DNA from: Oscillospiraceae bacterium
GTDB lineage: Bacteria > Bacillota > Clostridia > Oscillospirales > Oscillospiraceae
DNA: 64,000 nt
Reading direction: 5' to 3'
NCBI GenBank assembly: GCA_015067435.1
Contig: SVMM01000019.1
Location: forward strand, 1 to 64,000
Below the pieces are notes generated by a model. That model was not told the DNA's origin and ran no database searches. It saw nothing but the letters and a program-made list of their open reading frames with translations. The stretch's first letter is position 1. Each line of letters starts with the position of its first letter. A program made the translations under genes and the position numbers. Positions 1-8,961 of the stretch are shown here, one piece after another.

Positions 1-137
1 TTGTACTGCTCGTACAGCGCTTTGGAGAACGACATCTGCGTCTGGATCGACAGCAGCACGCTCAACGCAATAATCAGCGCGCCGCAGCCGATCATAATAC
101 TCCTGTTGATGGGATTTTTCTTCTTTTTTGCCGACAT
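1..137 (-). CDS. N-terminus of a membrane sensor protein (partial)
   Basis: Only the first 45 codons are in the window; the gene runs off the left edge. The start ATG lies at 135-137 and is preceded by an AGAGAGG ribosome site. The product begins with a lysine-rich cytoplasmic stretch (MSAKKKKNPINRS) followed by one hydrophobic helix (about residues 14-30). The layout, basic N-terminus then NRSI then a membrane helix, closely resembles the start of the GGDEF protein at 18956-20371 and is also like the PP2C protein at 13460-15091. A signalling sensor of that type is therefore likely, but the output domain is not visible. Confidence 0.6.
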   Translation of the reverse strand, partial: MSAKKKKNPINRSIMIGCGALIIALSVLLSIQTQMSFSKALYEQY

Positions 138-437
138 AAAAGCTTCCTCTCTTCTCTGACGGACTGATTAAACTGACGGTTGTGCCGAATGGAAAGCCCA
201 ATTTTTCTGCTTATAATATACTACTTCTTTCCGGATTTTTCAACCGTCGTTCAGCATTTTATTCTTTATTATGAATGATTATTTGCGCGGCTCCCCTTCC
301 CCCGGATCGCTCCGGACGGACGCCGCGTCTTTCGTCAAATCGGCGAAAACGCAAGCCGGACTATACAAATTGAGAAAAATCCTCTATAGTATAATTATTA
401 TGGAGTACCCATTTTCTTTTGAAAGGGAGACTATGTC
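138..437. other. AT-rich divergent intergenic region
   Basis: No gene is visible in these 300 bases. The region separates the leftward sensor gene from the rightward broken peptidase gene and should hold both promoters. On the plus strand a good -10 (TATAAT, 390-395) is present, with only a weak -35 upstream. On the minus strand an AT-rich stretch near 210-235 contains TATTAT/TATAAG-like -10 candidates. An AAAGGGAGA ribosome site precedes the plus-strand ATG at 438. Confidence 0.4.
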
Positions 438-2624
438 ATGAAGAAGACGCGTTTTCCTGCGCTTTTTTTGTGCCTTGTGATAGCGCTCGGCTTTCTGCCC
501 CCGCTCTCGCGAGCGTCGAACGAGATCGTCGCCTATGAGGCAACACGGATTTCGTCCTCTAAAGCTTTGTCTGGCAAACGGATCCCTTTTCCCTCACGGG
601 GCCGGCGGGCTATCACTACCCGGAGCAGGAGATCCGGATCAACAAATGGAAAGAGGTTTCGACCGGCGGGCTCGGCTCGGGCGGGATCGACGGGACGGAC
701 TTCTTCTTCCGCCGCATCATGGACTACGCGCCGCCCGATCAGCCTGCCCAGAAGGGCAAAGAATACACCATCAAGCGCGACAATTTCAGCTTCGGCAACG
801 ACTCCCCCAGCTTTTTCAAGAGATACGCGCAGTCCCCGGCAACGATCGTCGCGGGCGGCACCGTCTGGTTTTATGGGACCTACGGCTATCTGATGACGAT
901 TCGGCGTTCAGCGCGATGATGGCGGGGCGCACGCAAAGCCAGAAGGCGGAGCTGATCGCCATGCTGAACCGCGGATTTAGCGGATGCTGCCACGGCATGT
1001 CCCTCACCAGCGGCCTTTTGTTCGAGGAGCGCATCGCGCTTTCCCAGTTCGGCCCCGAAGCGGACGCGTTCAGCCTCAAAGCGCCCTTTGAGAACCCCGA
1101 GCTGGCGCGGACGCTGATTTTCTATCAGGTCTGTGGGAACTACGATGTTCTCGGCTATGAGAAGCGGCACAGCGCCGACCTTTCGGACAGCCGGAGCACG
1201 GCGCTGCGCATCGTCAAATCCCTGCAAAGCGAGCCGCAGCATCCCGTGCTCGTCGGCTTCTCCGCCACGGAAGACGGTGTCAGGTACAGCCACGCGGTGC
1301 TCGCCTTCAAGGTGGAGGACGCGAGCGGAAGCTACAAATATGACGTGAGCGTTTACGACCCGAACTATCCCGAAGAAGCGCGGCACCTCTATCTCACTGA
1401 GAGCGGCGAAGCCTCGTTCCCCTCCCACGATAATTCCCGTTTCAGGCTTGCCGACAAGGCGGACGTCCTGTACGACGCGACGCTCTCTTATCCCGCCGTC
1501 GCCAAAACCGAGGTGGACATCCGCACGAACGAGGGCGTGACGGTCGAGACAAACGGCAAAAGCGCGACCGTGGAGAACGGCAAGGTCACGGGCGATCTTC
1601 CGGTCACGGCGTACAAGCCGGAGGCAGGCAGCGGCGAATCGATCCTGATCGTTCCCGTGGAGTCGAACCAGCCCGTCCGCCTCCGCAGGCTGCATCCGAA
1701 CAGCGGTGGCTCGGCGAGCGTCCAGTCGAGCGGCACCTTCGCGCTCATCACCGGCGGCGCGAGCGAGGTGACGGTCAACCCCGACGGCAGCGTCACCGCC
1801 AAAACCAACAGCTCCGAGGGCGCGCTTGCCGTCGCGTCCGACACCACGCGCGGCGACCTCTTCGGCACGACGGTCACGACCCGGGCGGGCGAGGTCACGG
1901 TCACGCCGACGACGGACGGCGCGACCGTCCAGACCTCGGACGGCACGGCGGACGTCACCGTCTCCCGCGAGAAAAGCAGCGTGACATTCGACGATATTGA
2001 CACCTCGAAGGGCGTCGAGATCAAATCCAGCGGCAACAGCGCCACGCTCTCCTCCGGCGGGCAGGAGATCGCGAGGGGTACCGCGACCGCCGACGGCGGC
2101 ACAGCGCAAACCGCCTCCACGCAGCCGACCGCCGACACGCGCCAGATCGCGGAGAGCGCGCAGAAGAACGCTTCCGGCACCTCCGCGCAGATCGTCAGCC
2201 GTCGCCAGAACACAAGCGGCACGGTGGACGCCTTCCACTCACGCCGGAGAAGTGGAGCTGGGTCGCCGAGGGCGAGGGGTATGGCCGCAAATACTTCACC
2301 TCCGGCAAATATGTCCGTGACGACGGACGCGCCGTGATTTACCTTGACAGCAGCGACAGCGGCGACGGCTTTACCTATCAGATCTATGTGATGCCGGACG
2401 GCGGAAAACAGAGCAGCTACAGGATCTACGACGATGAGTATGACACGTACAATGTCTGGATGGATTATACAGACGAAACGCACGCCTATGACAGCGACGT
2501 CAAGCTATCTCTGCAAAGCCCCGGCAACGGCAGCCTGATCGTCAAGTCCGACTGGGACAGCGAGATGTATCTGCAATACGGTGCGCCGGACGGCGTCTAC
2601 AACCTCGTGAGAGAATTGAAGTGA
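438..2624 (+). pseudogene. Frameshifted secreted papain-like cysteine peptidase
   Basis: The reading frame is broken in at least three places. It starts at 438 with a signal peptide (MKKTRFPALFLCLVIALGFL, then PPLSRAS). It moves to another frame near 575-590, where an in-frame TAA is also present. It moves again near 880-890 and again near 2220-2240, and the last piece ends at 2624. Joined together, the pieces give a secreted protein of about 725 residues. The middle has a peptidase-like core: CCHGMSLTSGLLF (candidate catalytic Cys, near 980-1020) and later HAVLAFKVED followed by YDVSVYDPNYP (candidate His and Asp/Asn, near 1290-1375). This Cys ... HAV ... YDPN pattern is seen in papain-like and C39-like peptidases. 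A Thr/Ser-rich low-complexity stalk follows, then an acidic C-terminal domain. No other gene nearby is frameshifted, which favours true decay, but assembly error cannot be excluded. Confidence 0.65.
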
Positions 2625-2638
2625 ACGGAGGAAGCGCC

Positions 2639-3772
2639 ATGTCAGATTACACCGATTTCACCTATCTCGACTACCACAACAGCGACGAGGGACAGCGGCG
2701 CGTCGATTCCGACGCCATCGGCCGCGCGTTCTCGCAGGCGGGCGCGAGCTACTACGGCGACGGCAGCGAGTTCATCGTCGGTTACGACGCAAACGGCGGC
2801 GCGATGATCGACTCCGACGCCGTGCGCGCCGCCGCGCGGAGAAAGGCTGAGGAGGCCGCGGAGTCCCGGCGCGCGGAGGAATCGTTTATGCGCCTGCTGA
2901 TGCAGCAGCGTCAGGCGCAGGCAAGCTTCTACATTTATCACGGCAGGGATAAGATCTACTATCTGCGCGAGGGAGATCGCATCTATTGGACGCAGCTGCT
3001 CCACAAGAGCGGGAGCTGTCCATACCTGTTCGATTCAGCAAAACTCGGCCCGTTTCTGAACGAGATGGAAGCTGTGGTCCGCACGTTTGACCGCTTTGAC
3101 GTGAATTTTACGTCCTTCTGCCCGTACTGCTTCCGTCAGCCCGACACAGATGACGCGTGGGCCTTGAAAAAGGCGAACGCCATCCTCGCCGCGCTGAAAA
3201 GAGGCAAGTGGAAGAAGGAGTATTTCGAGCCGCCCGCGCCGCCCGCGAACGCGGCGAGGACGGCGGCTCCGGCGAAGAAGGCTTCGCCGGCGAAACCGGC
3301 AATCCCGAAGGAGAAGGTGACCCCGACTTACAAAAAGGAAGGAAGCAGTCTCTTGCTCAATCGCCCCGAAAAGGGGTCTCTGGCGTTCAAGAATTACGAG
3401 GTGGAGGTCTTCCGTGACATCGTCTGGCTGAATGTGGATTTTGTCTCGCCGCTTTCCATGCAGGAGGATTCCTATCTGAGCTTCACGCACAGCCTGAAGG
3501 TGTCCTACGTCAAGAGCGGTCTGTTTGGCTCCAAAACGGTTTCCGTCCTTCCCGGAGAGCTCACAGCGAAGAATGTCAAGGTCTATCTCAAGGACAAACA
3601 GGAAGGAGGCGGGTACGCCTGCCGGGTCAACATCCCGTATCGCAAATCTGAATTGAAGGCGCTCTGCGGCGCAGGGCATTATACCATTGAGGTGATGATC
3701 GACGACGAGAGCTTCGACGGGAAGCGCCAGTTTCGTGGCGAAGCCGACATGACCCCCGGCAATCACCGATGA
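2639..3772 (+). CDS. Unknown protein, tandem paralog A (CPYCF motif)
   Basis: This 377-residue soluble protein belongs to no family I recognise. The start at ATG 2639 is chosen because ACGGAGGAA lies just upstream; an in-frame GTG at 2621 overlaps the previous stop. The N-terminal 90 residues (SDYTDFTYLDY, GASYYGDGSEF, then a charged RAAARRKAEEA helix) match the next gene closely. A second shared block follows: SGSCPYLFDSAKLGPF and then FCPYCF near residues 165-170, a possible half zinc knuckle. A Pro/Ala/Lys linker (about 200-245) leads to a C-terminal beta-rich domain of about 125 residues that the paralog lacks. No signal peptide or membrane helix is seen. It follows the broken peptidase gene directly and probably shared its transcript. 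Confidence 0.75.
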   Translation: MSDYTDFTYLDYHNSDEGQRRVDSDAIGRAFSQAGASYYGDGSEFIVGYDANGGAMIDSDAVRAAARRKAEEAAESRRAEESFMRLLMQQRQAQASFYIYHGRDKIYYLREGDRIYWTQLLHKSGSCPYLFDSAKLGPFLNEMEAVVRTFDRFDVNFTSFCPYCFRQPDTDDAWALKKANAILAALKRGKWKKEYFEPPAPPANAARTAAPAKKASPAKPAIPKEKVTPTYKKEGSSLLLNRPEKGSLAFKNYEVEVFRDIVWLNVDFVSPLSMQEDSYLSFTHSLKVSYVKSGLFGSKTVSVLPGELTAKNVKVYLKDKQEGGGYACRVNIPYRKSELKALCGAGHYTIEVMIDDESFDGKRQFRGEADMTPGNHR

Positions 3773-3788
3773 CAGCGGAGGAAACAGC

Positions 3789-4925
3789 ATGTCCGACCAC
3801 ACCGATTTCAGCTATTCCGACTACCAGTACCGGGACGCGGACAGGCGCCGCGCGGACGCGGAGGCCGTAGCGCGTGAGTTTGCCAAATACGGCGCGGGCT
3901 ACTTCGGCAACGGCAGTGAGTTCGTCACCGGCCGCGACGAGTATGGCGGCGCGAAGCTCGACACGGGCTACATCCGCGCAGCCGCGAAGCGCAAGGCGGA
4001 GGAAACGGCGCGGGAGAAGCGCAACGACGAGGCGTTTTTGCGCCTGCTCGCAAAAAACACATCGGGACGGCGCGACAGCTCTTACCTCGACTTGGACGGC
4101 GAGACCGTCTACTTCCCGCACCGCGGCTCTGTCGCCGGCTTCCGGCTGATCCACCGCAGCGGCGCGGACTGCCGCTACGCCTTCTCCCCCGCGCGCGTCG
4201 GGCCGTTTCCGACCGATATGGACGGCCTCGGCGAAATCGGCGAGATCCGGGTCGAGCGGTATTACCCCTGCCCGTTCTGTTTCGCCGGAACCTCGGTCAT
4301 GGACGAGCTGGAGCGCGGCGACGCCGCACGCGTGGAGGTGATCCGCCGTTCCCTGCGCACGAACCAATGGCGCTGGGAGTGCTACATGAAGGGCGCGGAC
4401 AGCGCGCCGAGCGTGAGCGACAACGTTCAGATCGAGACCTCGTCGCTCTTTACGCCCTATGCGGAGTTTGTGCGGCTGCTCGGCGCAAATCCAGACATGG
4501 ACGGCGTCGTCATGTCGGGGGCGGACGTCGAGCGGCGTAAACTCGACAACGGGGTTGGCGACTACATCCGCGCGAAATTCGACTGCACGGCGAAGAAGCG
4601 CCCCGCGGAGGAGCTCGGCAGCGTGCTCATACAGCTCTCGCTGTTCCGCTACCGGAAGGCCATTCCCTTCGAGATGTTCCGCAAGCGGGCGAAAAGCGTT
4701 GTCTACGACGATTTTGAGAAGGTCTGCTCCGACCTGCATCTCGTCAACATGTGGGCGCAGAACGTCACGCGGATCGACGACGGCTGGGCGTTCGATCTCG
4801 TCGGCGGACTGATACCGAAGAATTTGCCTCGCGTCGCGGACGGCATCTACATGGTCTGCCTCGACGTCGGCGGCGCGCGGATGTACCGGGACGCCAAATT
4901 CGGCGTTTACGGTTTTATTGAATGA
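3789..4925 (+). CDS. Unknown protein, tandem paralog B (CPFCF motif)
   Basis: This 378-residue protein is a paralog of the preceding gene, starting 17 bases after its stop with a GCGGAGGAAACAGC ribosome site. The shared N-terminus (SDHTDFSYSDY, GAGYFGNGSEF, RAAAKRKAEET) is about half identical. The IHRSGADC ... ARVGPF block and CPFCF align with the LHKSGSC ... AKLGPF and CPYCF blocks of paralog A. The C-terminal 170 residues are unrelated to those of paralog A, so the pair keeps a common front and swaps its back half. No signal peptide, membrane segment or known catalytic motif is visible. Function is unknown; a two-domain architecture with a conserved N-terminal adaptor is inferred. An IS copy begins four bases after the stop codon. 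Confidence 0.75.
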   Translation: MSDHTDFSYSDYQYRDADRRRADAEAVAREFAKYGAGYFGNGSEFVTGRDEYGGAKLDTGYIRAAAKRKAEETAREKRNDEAFLRLLAKNTSGRRDSSYLDLDGETVYFPHRGSVAGFRLIHRSGADCRYAFSPARVGPFPTDMDGLGEIGEIRVERYYPCPFCFAGTSVMDELERGDAARVEVIRRSLRTNQWRWECYMKGADSAPSVSDNVQIETSSLFTPYAEFVRLLGANPDMDGVVMSGADVERRKLDNGVGDYIRAKFDCTAKKRPAEELGSVLIQLSLFRYRKAIPFEMFRKRAKSVVYDDFEKVCSDLHLVNMWAQNVTRIDDGWAFDLVGGLIPKNLPRVADGIYMVCLDVGGARMYRDAKFGVYGFIE

Positions 4926-4928
4926 AAA

Positions 4929-6028
4929 GGGCGCGTTGCAGAAAGAAAAATCTGCAACGCGTCCCTTTTCGCGCCGAAAAGGCGCCGGACGTGGAAAACA
5001 ACCGCCCAAAACGCGGCGCCTGCACATAGCAAAGCCAGCCCCGGAGCATTTTCCGGCGCTTTCTGTGGAGAATATTCAGTTTTTCAGGCTATGCGCTGTC
5101 GAGTTGCGAGAGATGCGTCTGCAACCGTCCGTTTTCCCGCTTCATCCACAGCTTTTTCAGATTGAATCCAAGCGCGAGAAAGAACAGCTCTGTCCGCACG
5201 TTCTTCCTGCCGCGCGTGAGAAATCTGCGAAAGCCAAAATCGGTTTTCAGCAGTCCAAATGCACCCTCCGCTTGAATGGAGCGGCACAGACGCAGATAGA
5301 CGCCACGCTCGGTAGAGATATTCTCCTGTGAGGCCTTGCGCAGCTCTTGCAGCGTCTTGTTTACGCGCAGTTCCTTCGGCTGCTCCGCGTCCTTTGCCTG
5401 ACAGCACTTTTCCCGCAGCGGGCAGCCCGTGCAGTCCTCGCAGCGATACCACGCGGTCGTCACCTCGCGCCTGTTTCGCAGCTCCGTGCACTCGCGGCGC
5501 AGCGGAAGTCTCCGCCCGTTGGCGCAGATATAGCAATCTTCGTCGGCGTCGTAGGTCATGTTTTCCATCCGGCCGAGCTGCTTCCTGAATTTCGGACTCT
5601 TTTGCTGCTCGTAGCTGGCAGGCTTGATAAAACTCATCTGCCCGTTGCGAATGTGGTCTTCCTTCATCCGCATAATCGTGGTGTCTGTGTCCGTCTTGGA
5701 ATCGCTGTTGCGTTCCTTGCCCATGACATCGAGCTTTTCCTCGTACTCTGCCCAGCGGCAACGCAGCTCGTCCAGCTTTTCCCAGTCCTTTTGTTCCGCG
5801 CTCTTGCGTTTGCCGCTGCCGTGGACAAAGTCGATGTTCTCGGCTGCCTGCGCAGTTTCGTGATCCAGCGCAAGTACCACTTGACCGTGACGCTCATACG
5901 TCGTATAGTGGTCTTGCGTTTTTGACTGTTTTTTCACACCTACAGCATAACGCAAAAAGCGAGGCCAGGAAACCCTTTTGGGGCTCCTGACCTCATCTTT
6001 TTTCAGCACGCTATTTTGCAACGCGCTC
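4929..6028 (-). mobile_element. IS1182-like element, internally deleted, copy 1 (1.1 kb)
   Basis: The ends are short inverted repeats, GGGCGCGTTGCAGA at 4929 and (reverse complement) GAGCGCGTTGCAAAAT at 6028. The left end also folds on itself: GCGTTGCAGA is followed eight bases later by TCTGCAACGC, a hairpin just past the transposase stop. The element carries a shortened IS1182-type transposase on the minus strand. A second, shorter copy lies in opposite orientation at 10742-11396 and matches both ends. I see no convincing target-site duplication. Confidence 0.8.
5089..6021 (-). pseudogene. IS1182-family transposase with internal deletions
   Basis: The open frame is 310 codons, whereas IS1182 transposases are usually about 450-550. 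The C-terminal half is clearly of this family: SFIKPASYEQQKS, the Cys-rich block (CYICANG ... CEDCTGCPLREKC), and the final EGAFGLLKTDFGFRRFLTRG helix pair. The front lacks the family's usual N-terminal domain. At MKEDHIRNGQ-MSFIKPASYE, two regions normally separated by a long stretch including the core of the catalytic domain are joined directly. The only start is a TTG inside the terminal repeat. The protein should not be an active transposase. The same junction is present in copy 2, so the deletion predates their divergence. Confidence 0.75.
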
Positions 6029-6054
6029 TTGTGTTTTGTTTCCGTACGCGCCGG

Positions 6055-8232
6055 TCACTGCGCCAGCAATTGGCAGTAACGCTGCATGATCGCCGAAACC
6101 TCGGCGCGGGTCGCGCTGTCCTTCGGGGCGAGCCTGCCGTCCTTTCCGTTGACGATGCCCTTCATGGTCACCCAGCACATCGGCTCATACGCCCACTCCG
6201 CAACGTCCGCCGCGTCGGGGAAATCGAGCGGGAACGCCCATGCGCCGGCGAAGCCGAAGCCCTTGCTCTGTGCATAGCGGTAGAGGATCGTAACAAGCTG
6301 CTCGCGGGTCAGGGGATCGTCAGGCCCGAACTGAAGCTTGTTGTAGCCCTTCATGACGTTCTGCTCCGTCACCCAGCGGATCGCGGGCACGTACCAGCCA
6401 TCCGGGACGACGTCGGTGTAGGCCAGCGCGACGGAAGAGGCGGGACGCCCCTCCAGGTTCCAGAGGATCTGCGCCATCTGCGCGCGGGTAATGATGCCGT
6501 TCGGCGCAAACAAATTATTGCCCATGCCCTGCATGATCCCGTGCTCCAGCACAAAATGCACGCCGTCGTGATACCATGCCCACTTATCCAGATCGGCGAA
6601 GCCGGTCATGGGACAGGTGTTGTCCCGCGGACAGCCATTCGAGCCGTTCGGGTCGCCCGTGCCCGCGGACGCCGCAGTCGTTTGGAACGTTCCCTTGACC
6701 CTTACGTCGCAGGCGGGCATCGTAAAGGTATATACGCCGCCGTTTTCCGTGAGCGGCAGCTTGTAGCCGCGGACGGCGGCGGTAACGGTCAGCGCGGCAA
6801 GGTCGTAGCCATCCTCCGGCTTGGCGGTCAGCGTGACCTTCGTTCCCTCCTCGGCGCGGATGTGATCCGACTCGACGGTTCCGAACGCCGTGCGCAGCAC
6901 CTCAACGTAATAACTTTTCGGTCCGTCATCTTGCTCGTGCGGCGGCGGGTTCGTGGGCGCGGGCGCGGGCGCGATCCTCTCCCTGGCGCCGGCGATCAAA
7001 TAGCCGGAGAAGTTATCCGCGTAGATATAGAGCAGCTTTGCGGCAGGGTCGAACACCCAGCCTTCTCTAGTGGCTGTGATCAAGCCGGTTTCGGTGTTGA
7101 CCAGTCTACGGGAGCCCAGCGGATTGAGCTCCGTAATATCGCCGCCGTGCTCACGGTAGACATGGAATTGCGTGTCCCCGTTCTTGATGGGGAGGATAAT
7201 CTCCAGCCTTTTGGGGAGCTTTTCCGTCAGCTGGGGTTTCGTCAGCTGGATGGTGGTCGTATCGGTGCTCCCGTAAGGGGTGACCTTGAGGTTGACGTTG
7301 ATCAGAAGCTCCGTCAGATGCGGGTCTTTGCCGAGATCGCTGCTCCTCGCGCGGCTTCTCATCTCGTCCATCGCGGCTGTTTCCGCGGCCGTAGCACCGC
7401 TGAACGGCTTCAACTCCATGTTCACTTCAACGTGGGACGAGGAAAGCACGAGTCCAAGGTCATTGAGCTGCGTGGTAAGCCAACTCCATCCGTTCAACGC
7501 TGCCGCCAGCTCGTCAAGCCCGCCGACCACGGTGTCCGCAACCTGCAGATCCGCCACGGAACTTGCGTCGGTTGCCGGCATGGTGATCGCTGTTGTGACC
7601 GCCTCGCCTTTCACGATGACCGCGGAGGTTTTAATCAATTCGGATGTTACGCTCGGGTAGTTAGTGGGATCAAACTGGTGATTCTGCGTCGCCACCAGAT
7701 TGTAGATGCCGTCCGGATTGCCGGGGAAGGTTACGGAGCCGCTACCCCTGCCGTTGTCGGAGTCGCTGATCGTGACAACCTTTTTTGCCAGCTCCTTGCC
7801 GCCGCGCATGAGCTGCAGCGTCACATCGCCCTGAAACGCGTCGATCGTCACCTCAATGTTATGGCCCCATTTGGCATAGAGGTCGAGATCGCCATTGACC
7901 CCGGCGCCGAAATCATACGGTATGGTGCAGGCCTCGTCCTTATACCAGCCGCCGAAAGAGAGACCGTCCTTGGTCGGATCGACTGGCTTGCTCGCCTGGC
8001 CGCCCTCCGTGACGTATTGCGGATTCGGATCGATCGCGCTGCCGCCGTTGGTATGGAAAGTGACGTTGTAGACCGTGCTCCCGTAAACGGCGGAGCGCCT
8101 GATTATTGAGCTGCCGTCCTCGCTCCATGTCTCCGCCATCGCGTTGAGCGGCAGCAGCCCCAGCGCCATGACCAGCGCCATGCAGAGCGACAGAAAACGC
8201 CGCTTTCTCGTTTGAATTGTCTGTTTGTCCAT
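6055..8232 (-). CDS. Secreted SLH-domain protein with an InlB-type repeat
   Basis: This 725-residue protein is probably attached to the cell wall. The ATG at 8232 is chosen because GGAGTGAGG lies seven bases upstream. A signal peptide covers about residues 1-34, ending LPLNAMA. It is followed by one InlB/Listeria-Bacteroides repeat (VTFHTNGGSAI ... GGWYKDEACTIPYDF ... DLYAKW), a long middle of unrecognised beta-rich modules, and a segment resembling the small beta repeats common in such proteins (VTLTAKPEDGYDLAALTV). Three SLH motifs close the protein (DLDKWAWYHDGVHF, YTDVVPDGWYVPAIRWV, FPDAADVAEWAYEPM), which in other bacteria bind pyruvylated secondary wall polymers. It is the last gene of a three-gene minus-strand operon with a glycosyltransferase and a membrane protein. 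Confidence 0.85.
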   Translation of the reverse strand: MDKQTIQTRKRRFLSLCMALVMALGLLPLNAMAETWSEDGSSIIRRSAVYGSTVYNVTFHTNGGSAIDPNPQYVTEGGQASKPVDPTKDGLSFGGWYKDEACTIPYDFGAGVNGDLDLYAKWGHNIEVTIDAFQGDVTLQLMRGGKELAKKVVTISDSDNGRGSGSVTFPGNPDGIYNLVATQNHQFDPTNYPSVTSELIKTSAVIVKGEAVTTAITMPATDASSVADLQVADTVVGGLDELAAALNGWSWLTTQLNDLGLVLSSSHVEVNMELKPFSGATAAETAAMDEMRSRARSSDLGKDPHLTELLINVNLKVTPYGSTDTTTIQLTKPQLTEKLPKRLEIILPIKNGDTQFHVYREHGGDITELNPLGSRRLVNTETGLITATREGWVFDPAAKLLYIYADNFSGYLIAGARERIAPAPAPTNPPPHEQDDGPKSYYVEVLRTAFGTVESDHIRAEEGTKVTLTAKPEDGYDLAALTVTAAVRGYKLPLTENGGVYTFTMPACDVRVKGTFQTTAASAGTGDPNGSNGCPRDNTCPMTGFADLDKWAWYHDGVHFVLEHGIMQGMGNNLFAPNGIITRAQMAQILWNLEGRPASSVALAYTDVVPDGWYVPAIRWVTEQNVMKGYNKLQFGPDDPLTREQLVTILYRYAQSKGFGFAGAWAFPLDFPDAADVAEWAYEPMCWVTMKGIVNGKDGRLAPKDSATRAEVSAIMQRYCQLLAQ

Positions 8233-8259
8233 GTTTGTCCTCACTCCTGTGTCGTCAGT

Positions 8260-8961
8260 TTATGAACTCTTTATGATAAACCGCAGATGGCGAAAGCCGT
8301 CGCGGATTGTGCGCAGTTTTGACGCTCTGTCCAGCGTGCAGCGCCGCAGACGCACGGGCACCTGACCGATGCGGAGCCCCGCTTTCGCCGCCGCGGCGAT
8401 CAGCTCGGTGGCGAACTCCATACCGTCCGAGCGCAGCGTCAGCTTTTGCGCCGCCTCGCGCGTCAGTCCCCGCAGCCCGCAGTGGAAGTCGTGTACGTCC
8501 GTGCGGAAGCGCACGCGCGCCAGCGCGGAGAGTGCCGCCACGCCGAGCTTGTGGGAAAGCGGCATCGCATCGCGCTCGATCCCGCCCGCAAAGCGGTCGC
8601 CGATCATCACGTCGAAGCGGCCGTCCGCCAGCGGCCGATACAGCGCGCCGAGCTGCATGAAATCGTAAGTCGTGTCGCAGTCGCCCATCAGGATGACGCC
8701 CGCGCTTGCCGCCGCAATGCCCGTGCGCAGTGCCATGCCGTAGCCGGGGCGGCTCTCACGGACGACCCGCGCGCCCTGCGCCGCCGCGATATCTCCCGAG
8801 CCGTCCACGGAGCCGTTGTCCACCACCAGCAGCTCGCCCCGCAGACCGTTCTCCGCCAGAAAGCGCCGCGCCTCGTCCAGACAGGCGGCCACGGCGGCTG
8901 CCTCGTTCCGGCAGGGAAGCACCAGCGTCAGGTCAGGCGTGTTTTCGTCGTTTGGCGACAT
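8260..8961 (-). CDS. Family 2 glycosyltransferase, DPM1-like
   Basis: This 233-residue cytoplasmic enzyme has a GT-A fold of the dolichyl/polyprenyl-phosphate sugar transferase type. Visible motifs are LTLVLPCRNEAAAV at the nucleotide-binding start, VVDNGSVDGSGDIAA, ILMGDCDTTYDFMQL (the metal-binding DxD is DCD) and GMEFATELIAAAAKAGL, the usual acceptor-side signature. No membrane helices follow the catalytic domain, unlike GtrB-type enzymes. The product is probably a lipid-linked sugar. The start follows AAGGAGACGCGGCA. It overlaps the end of the upstream membrane protein gene by 29 bases, suggesting translational coupling, and that polytopic protein may use the lipid-linked sugar. The exact sugar is not predictable. 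Confidence 0.85.
   Translation of the reverse strand: MSPNDENTPDLTLVLPCRNEAAAVAACLDEARRFLAENGLRGELLVVDNGSVDGSGDIAAAQGARVVRESRPGYGMALRTGIAAASAGVILMGDCDTTYDFMQLGALYRPLADGRFDVMIGDRFAGGIERDAMPLSHKLGVAALSALARVRFRTDVHDFHCGLRGLTREAAQKLTLRSDGMEFATELIAAAAKAGLRIGQVPVRLRRCTLDRASKLRTIRDGFRHLRFIIKSS

Noticed and set aside
1500-2250. Thr/Ser/Val-rich repetitive region as a possible tandem repeat array
   Set aside because: The nucleotide sequence shows no regular unit; it is a low-complexity stalk of the broken peptidase.
6016-8109. Long plus-strand frame opposite the SLH gene
   Set aside because: Antisense shadow of a GC-rich gene; the minus-strand product has a signal peptide and SLH motifs.
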